Below, one piece after another: positions 56,695 through 64,000 of a stretch of 64,000 nt of DNA. Source of the DNA: Rebecca billardiae RCC1528 (Eukaryota; Haptophyta). The translations under genes and the position numbers were made by a program. Every line of letters starts with the position of its first letter. Positions within the stretch are counted from its first letter, which is position 1. The stretch is taken from positions 186,001-250,000 of the forward strand of contig OZ251247.1 of NCBI GenBank assembly GCA_965240325.2, given 5' to 3'. The notes beneath the pieces are model-generated. The model made no database searches. It was not told where the DNA came from and saw nothing but the letters and a program-made list of their open reading frames with translations.

Positions 56695-58188
56695 TCAGCG
56701 GAACGCAGTCCGCAGGGACCCGACCAATGCAGGCGTGGCCACGTGGCTTGGCTCGTCGTCGTCCACAGCCGTGCGGAGGCCGAGGCCGAGCGCGGCTGAG
56801 TGCACTCCACACGCGTACACGCTTCCATCCACCGTCTCAAACAGCGAGTGGCGTATGCCCTTGGCACAGCGCACCACGCGCATGTGCGACAGGGCAGTCA
56901 CGCGTGCAGGCGCCAGATGACCTTCATCCGTGCGCCCAGTGCCCAGCATGGCGGGGAAGTTGCTCCCGAACGTGTGCACGCTGCCGTCCGCGTCCAGCAC
57001 CGCGCTGCAGTCGTTGCCGGAGTACGCGCGCACGGCGCGCACGCCTGCAAGGGCCTTGATGCGCTTGGGCACGGCGCCGGCTGGGCGGTCGCCACGCCCG
57101 GGCTTGCCCATGGCCCCAAAGCCAAACGAGCGCACGCCACCATCCGCGCCCACCACCAGGCTGTGGTCACCGCCCGCGCTCACGTGCACGGCGCGCACGC
57201 CCGCTAGCGCCTCGATGCGCCTCGGCGTGTGCTGATGCTGCGTGTCGCCGTGGCCGAGACGGCCGTCCGAGCCAGTGCCGCACGAGTAGACGGCGCCAGG
57301 CGCAGATACGAACAGCGTGTGGAAACAACCTGCAGCAACGCCACCCAAGCGCACGCCGTCCAGCGCCTCGATGCGCGTCGGCTCCCACCGGTCCTTCGTG
57401 TCGCCGTGGCCGAGCTGGCCGAAGTAGTTGCGGCCCCAGCTGTACGCGCAGCCCGCGGCGGTGAGTGTGAGGCTGTGGTAGTGGCCGGCCGAGATGGCGA
57501 CGACGGGCTCGCTCGCGGGTAGCTCGGTGAGTGCGAACGAGTGCCGCTCCTCCGTGTCCCCCAGCCCCAGCTGGCCACTCAAGTTGTCGCCGCAGCCGTA
57601 CACGGCGCCGGCCTCAGTCAGCGCGAGCAGGTGGCCGCAGCCAGCGGCCACAGCGACCACGCGCACCGCGGAGAGCGAGGGCACGCGCGTGGGCACCACG
57701 ACAGCGGTCGCATCCACGTGTCCAATCGCGGGCGGGGCAACGACCTCGTCCGTCGGCTGCCAGTGCGCGTCCTCCACCGCCTGCTCGCCGCACGTGTGCA
57801 GCCCGCCCTCCGTGTCCACGAACGCGCTGAAGCTGTCGCCGCCGCACGCGATCGGGCTCGCGTGCGCGCACGCCAGCTGGTACACGCACTCCAACTGGAA
57901 GAGCTTATCAGACCACGTGCGCACGCCTGCGGGCAGCTCGGCGGGCAGCGCGCGCTCGTGCCCGCGCGCGCGCGCGCGCGCACGAAGCGCGTGCTCGACC
58001 GGCGAGCGGCCACCGGGCGCGCCGCGGAAGAGGCGCGAGGCGGCGTTCGTGGCGGCGAGATCGCGCGGAGCGTCAAGATGGTGCAGGATGCGCTCGATCA
58101 GCTCCGATGGCAGGCCGGCCAGTGGAGGCTGCGACGGTGAGCTCGCGAGGGCGCGCGCCGCGCCGCTGCTCTGTCGCGTCCGAACCAT
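56695..58188 (-). CDS. F-box/RCC1 propeller protein, copy 8
   Basis: 497 residues, one exon, the most divergent complete copy. F-box region: PLAGLPSELIERILHHLDAP, TNAASRLFRG. Seven blades; loop patches DNLS, RNYF, TGSD, FGAM and SNFP. Blade 5 is degraded (MGKPGRGDRPAGA for the usual LGHGD), and blade 6 has YSGNDCSAVLDADG. The frame opens upstream at a TTG (58251); ATG 58188 is used. It ends VATPALVGSLRTAFR, unlike other members. It lies on the minus strand, opposite to the 17-36 kb cluster. Confidence 0.93.
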   Translation of the reverse strand: MVRTRQSSGAARALASSPSQPPLAGLPSELIERILHHLDAPRDLAATNAASRLFRGAPGGRSPVEHALRARARARGHERALPAELPAGVRTWSDKLFQLECVYQLACAHASPIACGGDSFSAFVDTEGGLHTCGEQAVEDAHWQPTDEVVAPPAIGHVDATAVVVPTRVPSLSAVRVVAVAAGCGHLLALTEAGAVYGCGDNLSGQLGLGDTEERHSFALTELPASEPVVAISAGHYHSLTLTAAGCAYSWGRNYFGQLGHGDTKDRWEPTRIEALDGVRLGGVAAGCFHTLFVSAPGAVYSCGTGSDGRLGHGDTQHQHTPRRIEALAGVRAVHVSAGGDHSLVVGADGGVRSFGFGAMGKPGRGDRPAGAVPKRIKALAGVRAVRAYSGNDCSAVLDADGSVHTFGSNFPAMLGTGRTDEGHLAPARVTALSHMRVVRCAKGIRHSLFETVDGSVYACGVHSAALGLGLRTAVDDDEPSHVATPALVGSLRTAFR

Positions 58189-58544
58189 CGCTGGTACACG
58201 GCCGCTCCGCCGTCGCGCGTCACTCGCGTCTCGCGCCGTCGCTTCGGGCAAACCGTCGCCCTCTCTTGGCCAGTCGCGGCGGCGGGCGGCGGCCGTTGGC
58301 GGAGAGGGCGGCCGTTGGCCACTCGTCGTCCGTCCAATATGGCGCCAGCACTTTGCTAGTTTGCTTTTCCCAGCACTTTGCTTTTCCCGCGCCCCGTTTC
58401 TTATGCGCCCCGTTTCTTATTACAGCTAGTGCTACAGTGCTATCATCAATGGCCGGCACCGACCGCACTTCGCAGGCAGTCGGCATCGCGGATCGCCGTC
58501 TGGCGGAGGGTCGACAGCACCGTCACAGGCTCGCAGGCCCAGCC

Positions 58545-60071
58545 TCACACCGATGCAGAGTAGGCGGCATGCACGCACGGCAGGTGCGCGATGCGCGTGA
58601 TCGAGTGGAGGACGTCCGGCGGCCCCCCATCCTCGTCGGGCAAGTGGGGCCCGTCGGCGTCGGCGGCGGGGCTCTCGTCCACGCCGAGGCCGAGCGCAGC
58701 CGACCGCTTGCCGCACGAGTACACGCCGCCGTCCGCAGCGACGTACAGCGCGTGGTGCGCACCGAATGCGCAGCTGAGCACACGCGCGTGTGCGAGGGCA
58801 GCCACGCGTGTGGGCTGATCGACGTCCATCTCCGGGGTGTCGAGCCCCAGCTGGCCGTTGCGGTTGTTCCCGAACGTGTGCACGCTGCCGTCCGCGCCCA
58901 GCACAGCGCTGCAGTGGGTGCCAGCGCACGCGCGCGCAGCGGTGACGCCAGCCAGGGCGTCGATGTGCTCGGGCAGAAGCTGCGAGCCGGTGCCATGACG
59001 GCCGAGGCAGCCGTGACTTCCTCCCCCTCCAAACGCGTGCACGCCACCCGCCGCGTCTACCACCAGGCTGTGGTCTTGGCCCGCGCTCACGTGCACGGCG
59101 CGCACGCCGGCCAGCGCCTCGATGCGCCTCGGCGTGTGCTGATTCTGCGTGTCGCCGTGGCCGAGCTGGCCGAACTGTCCCCAGCCGCACGAGTAGACGG
59201 CGCCTTGTGCAGAGAGCAGTAGCGTGTGAGAATACCCAGCTGCCAGCCCGCCCACGCGCAAGCCATCCAGCGCCTCGATGCGCGTCGGCTCCCACCGGTC
59301 CTCCTCGTCGCCGTGGCCGAGCTCGCAGTCCCTGTTGCAGCCCCAGCTGTACGCACAGCCAGCCGCGCTGAGCGCGAGGCTGTGGAAGCCGCCAGCAGCG
59401 ATGCACACGGCGGGCTCACTCACGGGCAGCTTGGCGAGAGCGAACGCTCGCCGCTCCTCCGTGTCGCCCAGCCCGAGCTGGCCGCAGCGGTTGTTGCCGC
59501 AGCCGTACACGGCGCCGGCCTCGCTCAGCGCGAGCAGGTGGTCCCACCCAGCAGCCACCGCGACCACGCGCACATCGCTGAAGGAGGCGACGTGCGTCGG
59601 CACGCGCACAATCGGCGCATCCGAGAGGCCAGTGGCCGCGTGCACTCGAGCCGCCTCGCCCGTCGGTTCCCCGGTGTCCTCGTCCCGCACCTCCTCCTCG
59701 CCGCACGTATGCAGCCCGCCTTCCACGTCCACAAACGCGCTGAAGCCACCGCCGGCAGCTGCCGCGGCGGCGTGTGCGTGAGCCACTGCGAGCACGCCCT
59801 CACGGGCGAAGAGCTCTTCCACCCACGTGTGCACGCCCGCGGGTAGCGTCGCCGGCAGCGCGCGCTCGTGGCTGCGCGTGCGCGTGCGCTTGAGCAGCGC
59901 GCGCTCGACCGCCGAGCGGCCGCCGGGCGCGCCGCGGAAGAGGCGCGAGGTGGCGTTGGCGGCGGCAAGCTCGCACGCGCGATCGAGATGGTCGACGATG
60001 CGCTGGATCAGCTCGGGTGGCAGGTCGGTCAGCCGCTTTGCTCCCGAGTGCGCGTCGTCGTCGGCTGCCAT
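58545..60071 (-). CDS. F-box/RCC1 propeller protein, copy 9
   Basis: 508 residues, one exon. The AHSGAKRLTDLPPELIQRIV type N-terminus is shared with copies 3 and 10. Seven blades; loop patches NNRC, CNRD, WGQF, GGGS and NNRN. Its C-terminus is longer and unique to copies 9 and 10: LGLGVDESPAADADGPHLPD, then HSITRIAHLPCVHAAYSA. An upstream in-frame codon at 60173 would add 34 residues not found in relatives, so 60071 is preferred. Confidence 0.93.
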   Translation of the reverse strand: MAADDDAHSGAKRLTDLPPELIQRIVDHLDRACELAAANATSRLFRGAPGGRSAVERALLKRTRTRSHERALPATLPAGVHTWVEELFAREGVLAVAHAHAAAAAAGGGFSAFVDVEGGLHTCGEEEVRDEDTGEPTGEAARVHAATGLSDAPIVRVPTHVASFSDVRVVAVAAGWDHLLALSEAGAVYGCGNNRCGQLGLGDTEERRAFALAKLPVSEPAVCIAAGGFHSLALSAAGCAYSWGCNRDCELGHGDEEDRWEPTRIEALDGLRVGGLAAGYSHTLLLSAQGAVYSCGWGQFGQLGHGDTQNQHTPRRIEALAGVRAVHVSAGQDHSLVVDAAGGVHAFGGGGSHGCLGRHGTGSQLLPEHIDALAGVTAARACAGTHCSAVLGADGSVHTFGNNRNGQLGLDTPEMDVDQPTRVAALAHARVLSCAFGAHHALYVAADGGVYSCGKRSAALGLGVDESPAADADGPHLPDEDGGPPDVLHSITRIAHLPCVHAAYSASV

Positions 60072-60882
60072 CTCGTTGGAGCCGGCAGGCGCGGTGGCCG
60101 TAAACTGCCCACGGTACAGCAACGATGGCAGCCGTCGCACGAGCCCCCGCGTGGGCATGGCTGCCACTACCACACGTCGCTACTCGCTACGCGCGGTGCT
60201 AGTCTACTCGTGCGGCTGGGGCCTCGTCTTCGGCCGTCTCGGCCACGGCTATACGAGCAGTCTCAGCGCACGCCGAGGCGCACAGAGGCGCTCGCGGGTG
60301 TGCGCGCCGTGCACGTGAGCGCGGCGGGCGGCAGGCACAGCCCTGGTCACTGGTGGTGGACGTCAGGGCGTGGATGGAGGGTGGCGACTGGCGTGCACTC
60401 CTTCGGCCGCGGATCGGGCGGTGGGTAGCTCGACCATGGCGCCCCCGACCGACGCTCGCTACCAGGGCGCATGGCGGCGCTGGCGCGGGTGTGCCATCGG
60501 CTGCCATGCAGCCGTGCCGGTGCGCGCGTCGGTGCAGGGCGATGACAGCAGCGCAGCATGGTAGCAGTGGCGTTTGCAGTAGTGCGCCCCGCGCCGCTCT
60601 TGCCGTCAGCATTCACCGACGGCACTGCTGGCGCATCACGTAAGAGTCGTAAGACAGGGACCATCCGCGCAGGGACGTGGCGAGCAGCACGCGCGCCACT
60701 CTGCCGCCGCTACGCGGTTACACTGGCGATGACAAGAGCGCAGCGGGGCGCAGTGCACATGCCATCGTAGATGTCGTCGTAGTAGATGGATCATCGTAGA
60801 TGGCCGGTCCCCGGGTCCCACCGCAGGCAGTCGGCATCGTCGTGGCGGCGGGTCGGCCTCAGCGCCGCCGCAGCCCCCTGCA
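60072..60882. other. Spacer with an antisense RCC1 fragment
   Basis: It contains the fragment at 60165-60430 recorded separately; the rest is unrecognised. Confidence 0.6.
60165..60430 (+). pseudogene. RCC1-blade fragment, opposite strand to its neighbours
   Basis: A decayed plus-strand relic of blades 4-5: VYSCGWG, GRLGHG, then CGCCGAGGCGCACAGAGGCG and GTGCGCGCCGTGCACGTGAG, which match the TPRRIEALAGVRAVHVSAG region but in shifted frames. There is no start, F-box or remaining blades. It sits between minus-strand copies 9 and 10. Confidence 0.85.
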
Positions 60883-62409
60883 TTATTGCTTCAGCAATGT
60901 GGCTGCATGCACGCGAGGCAGGTGCACGATGCGCGTGATCGAGTGGGGGGCGTTCGGCGGCCCCACATCCTCATCGGGCAAGTAGGGCCCGTCATCGTCG
61001 GCGGCGCGGCTCTCGTCCACGCCGAGGCCGAGCGCAGCCGACCGCTTGCCGCACGAGTACACGCAGCCGTCCGCATCGACGTACAGCGCGTGGTGCGCAC
61101 CGAATGCGCAGCTGAGCACGCGCGCGTGTGCGAGGGCAGCCACGCGAGTGGGCTTAACGACGTCCATCCCTGGCGTGTCGAGCCCCAGCTGGCCGTAGCT
61201 GTTGATCCCAAACGTGTACACGCTGCCGTCCGCGCCCAGCACCGCGCTGCTGTAGGAGCCAGCGCACGCGCGCACGATGCGCACAGCGGCGAGGGAGTCG
61301 ATCCGCCTCGGCGTGCGCTACTCGTGTGTGTGTCCGTGGCCGATCACGCCATGCCCACCGCGCCCGAATGAGTACACCGCCCCGTCGCTGTCTACCACCA
61401 GGCTGTGCGCATCGCCCGCGCTCACGTGCACAGCGCGCACGCCAGCAAGCGCCTCGATGCGCCTCGGCATGTGCTGATCCCGCTGGTCGCCGTGGCCGAG
61501 CTGGCCGTAGTAGCCCCAGCCGCACGAGTACACGGCACCGTGCGCAGAGAGCAGTAGCGTGTGCGATTCGCCCGCGGAGATGCCGCCCACGCGCACGCCG
61601 TCCAGCGCCACGATGCGCGCCGGCTCGCACCGGCGCTCCGCGTCGCCGTGGCCGAGCTGGCCGCTGCTGTTGATGCCCCAGCTGTACGCCCAGCCAGCTG
61701 CGGTGAGCGCGACGCTGTGCCACCCACCAGCAGCGATGCACACGGCGGGCTCACTCGCGGGCAGCCTGACGAGAGCAAACGACCGCCGCCCCACCCTGTC
61801 CCCCAGCCCAAGCTGGCCGCAGCGGTTGTTGCCGCAGCCGTACACGGCGCCGGCCTCGCTCAGCGCGAGCAGGTGGTCCCACCCAGCAGCCACCGCGACC
61901 ACGCGCACATCGCTGAAGGAGGCGACGTGCGTCGGCACGCGCACAATCGGCGCATCCGAGAGGCCAGTGGCCGCGTGCACTCGCGCCGCCTCGCCCGTCG
62001 GTTCCCCGGTGTCCTCGTCCAGCACCTGCTCCTGGCCGCACGTGTGCAGCCCGCCCTCCGCGTCCACAAACGCGCTGAAGCCACCGCCGGCAGCTGCGGC
62101 GGCGGCGTGTGCGCGAGCCACTGCGAGCACGCCCTCGCGGGCGAAGAGCTCTTCTACCCACGTGTGCACGCCCGCGGGCAGCGTCCGCGGCAGCGCACGC
62201 TCGTGCCCTCGCGCGCGCGCGCGCTCACGCAGCGCGCGCTCGACGGCCGAGCACCCGCCGGGCGGCGCGGCGTGGAAAAGGCGCGAGGTGGCGTTGGCGG
62301 CGGCAAGCTCGCACGCGCGGTCGAGGTGGTCGACGATGCGCTGGATCAGCTCGGGCGGCAGGTCGGTCAGCCGCTTTGCTCCCGAGTGCGCGTCGTCGCC
62401 GGATGCCAT
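60883..62409 (-). pseudogene. F-box/RCC1 propeller copy 10, interrupted by one in-frame stop
   Basis: The whole gene is present in one frame (508 codons counting the stop), closest to copy 9 over the N-terminus, blade 2 and the VDESRAADDDGPYLPDED tail. A single TAG at 61318-61320 falls between blades 5 and 6 (GHGHTHE, stop, RTPRRIDSL). Blades 6 and 7 follow intact (SSAVLGADGSVYTFGINS, HHALYVDADGCVYSCG). With the stop it would make 363 residues with five blades. It could be a recent nonsense allele, a sequencing error or a readthrough site. Loop patches NNRC, INSS, WGYY, RGGH and INSY. Confidence 0.9.
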
Positions 62410-62875
62410 CCCGCTTGGAGCCGGCCCGCCCGGCCGGCGTGGTGGCCGTATTGTAGTACTGTGGCGGTGATGACAGTTGGCGGGCCGGTCAATCTCGCCT
62501 GCCTACAGTCATGATCAGCTGTAGTGTGCGTCTCTTATTCTTAATAGTTACAAACTGTAGTCGGTCTAGCTAACGATGGCAGCCGTCGGCGCCTCTGCGG
62601 GCGTCGCCCCACACTCTGGATCAGTGGATGACTCAGTCTCATGGCCGCGCAGCAATCGCGCATATGCCTCATGATCGCCGACATACTGTCAGTCGATCAG
62701 ACAGTAGTCAGGAAGATGAATGTTTAGTGCAGCTAGTCCTTGCCCAATCCCATGGACGGCGTCCGGGCTGCCGGGCGTCGGCCGTGGCACAGCGTGCTGG
62801 CAGCGTCTGCCTCTGGGCATACGCAGTCAGGAAAGGTGGCTGACAATCGAGGCGCACTGGCACGCGCGCGCGTAC
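62410..62875. other. Spacer between copies 10 and 11
   Basis: No gene recognised. It should hold the promoter of copy 10 and the 3' UTR of copy 11. Confidence 0.5.
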
Positions 62876-64000
62876 TCAGCGCAGCGTGCCTGCAAGGGGC
62901 GGCAGCTGCGCCACGCGCTCCAGCTCCGGCCGCATCTCCTCCGTGCCGTGCACGTCGAGGCCGAGCGCGGCCACCTCCATGCCGCACGCGTACACACTGC
63001 CGTCAGCGGTCACAAACAGCGCGTGGTAGGGGCTCATTGAGCACCCCAGCACGCGCTCACCTGCGAGGGCGTGCACCGGCTCGGGCAGACCAGACTCGTC
63101 GGGCCACCGGCCGAGCTGGCCGGAACCGTCCTCCCCGAACGTGTGCACGCTGCCGTCGGCGCCCAGCACCGCGCTGCTGTCATCACATGCACACGCGCGC
63201 ACCGCACGCACACCCGCCAGCGCCTCGATGCGCCCTGGCAGCAGGCGGCTGTAGGGGGCACCTTGGCCGAGCTGCAACGCGATCCCTGATCCGAACGAGT
63301 ACACCGCCCCCTCGCTGTCCACCACCAGGCTGTGCATGTGGCCAGCGCTCACGTGCACGGCGCACACGCCCCTGAGCTCCTCGATGCGCCTCGGCGTGGG
63401 GTGAGAATGCTGGTCGCCGTGGCCGAGACGGCCAAACTCGCCATGGCCGCACGAGTAGACAGCGCCGTGCGTAGACAGAAGCAGCGTATGCTTCTCGCCA
63501 GCTGCCATCCCGCCCACGCGCACGCCGTCCAGTGCCTCGATGCGCGTCGGCTCACACCGGTCCTCCTCGTCGCCGTGGCCGAGCTGGCCCCAGCTGTTGC
63601 GGCCCCAGCTGTACGCGCGCCCAGCGGCGGTGAGCGCGAGGCTGTGAACCCCGCCAGCAGCGATGCCCACGAGCATTTCGTCGGCCAGCGCGTGCAGACG
63701 GGCGAACGAGCGGCGCACGGCAGTGTCTCCCAGCCCGAGCTGGCCATACCCGTTGCTGCCGCAGCCGTACACGGCGCCGGCCTCGCTCAGCGCGAGCAGG
63801 TGCAAGCTGCCAGCGGCCACCGCGATCACACACACCGCGTTGAGGGAGGTGACGTGCGTCGGCACGCGCGCCACCTGCACGCCCGAATGACCAACAGCCA
63901 TGTGCGCTTGATACGCCCGCCCGTGCTCGTCCCGCACCTCCTCCTCGCCGCACGTGTGCAGCCCGCCCTCCGCGTCCACAAACGCGCTAAAGCAAGCGCC
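62876..64000 (-). CDS. F-box/RCC1 propeller protein, copy 11, 5' end beyond window
   Basis: The frame is open to the right edge (SAFVDAEGGLHTCGEEEV continues upstream in phase); the F-box part lies outside. All seven blades are present with patches SNGY, RNSW, HGEF, SGIA and EDGS. Blades 6-7 are unusual: CACDDSSAVLGADGS, LGRWPDESGLPEPVHAL and MSPYHALFVTADGSVYACGM. It ends ELERVAQLPPLAGTLR, resembling only the tail of copies 8-10 in style. Confidence 0.92.
   Translation of the reverse strand, partial: GACFSAFVDAEGGLHTCGEEEVRDEHGRAYQAHMAVGHSGVQVARVPTHVTSLNAVCVIAVAAGSLHLLALSEAGAVYGCGSNGYGQLGLGDTAVRRSFARLHALADEMLVGIAAGGVHSLALTAAGRAYSWGRNSWGQLGHGDEEDRCEPTRIEALDGVRVGGMAAGEKHTLLLSTHGAVYSCGHGEFGRLGHGDQHSHPTPRRIEELRGVCAVHVSAGHMHSLVVDSEGAVYSFGSGIALQLGQGAPYSRLLPGRIEALAGVRAVRACACDDSSAVLGADGSVHTFGEDGSGQLGRWPDESGLPEPVHALAGERVLGCSMSPYHALFVTADGSVYACGMEVAALGLDVHGTEEMRPELERVAQLPPLAGTLR

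Noticed and set aside
58189-58251. Upstream extension of RCC1 copy 8
   Set aside because: It begins with TTG; ATG 58188 is the first real start.

Overview
The window is nuclear DNA of a GC-rich unicellular eukaryote, most likely an alga. Genes have many short introns and encode ER, mitochondrial and nuclear proteins (an ER DnaJ, a mitochondrial uS5, akirin, a YY1-type zinc-finger protein). Gly/Ala/Pro runs fill many proteins, and LTR retrotransposons are present. Extreme GC and the gene set would suit a haptophyte such as the Pavlovales, but that placement is inference. Introns follow an unusual, very uniform consensus: 24 of 26 reconstructed donors are GTGCG and 23 of 26 acceptors are GCAG. 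Several introns hold CCCTAA/TTAGGG telomere-like runs.

Layout. 1-2886 (-): seven exons of an ER-type DnaJ, running off the left edge. 3990-5266 (-): akirin in three exons. 6013-8274 (-): TcdA-type tRNA t6A dehydratase. 8653-11676 (+): a TAF1-type zinc knuckle joined to YY1-like C2H2 fingers, six exons, head to head with Tcd. 12405-12821 (-): small unknown ORF. 13883-17537 (-): mitochondrial ribosomal protein uS5m, seven exons. 17648-35826 (+): a cluster of six intact F-box/RCC1-propeller genes plus one pseudogene, interrupted at 25671-29160 by a gag-only LTR retrotransposon. 36025-36934: a MITE-like element. 37791-40172 (+): a different F-box protein whose coding sequence carries four copies of a 16-bp palindrome. 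42675-47932: a Ty1/copia element lacking protease and the integrase core. 48103-55535 (+): a large multi-exon multipass membrane protein resembling the CREST (PAQR/hemolysin III/SID-1) superfamily. 56695-64000 (-): a second, oppositely oriented cluster of four F-box/RCC1 genes, one with an in-frame stop and one cut by the window edge.

The most notable signal is the F-box/RCC1 family. Ten copies share an N-terminal F-box-like segment and a seven-bladed RCC1 propeller whose scaffold is nearly invariant. In each blade, however, two short patches differ in almost every copy: two residues just before the conserved His, and about four residues just after the conserved CG/WG/FG. Some copies look like mosaics of their neighbours, and shared flanks, a frameshifted copy, a nonsense copy and an antisense fragment show active duplication and decay. 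The arrangement suggests a diversifying set of substrate-recognition adaptors for SCF-type ubiquitin ligases. That function is inference; the pattern is visible in the sequence.
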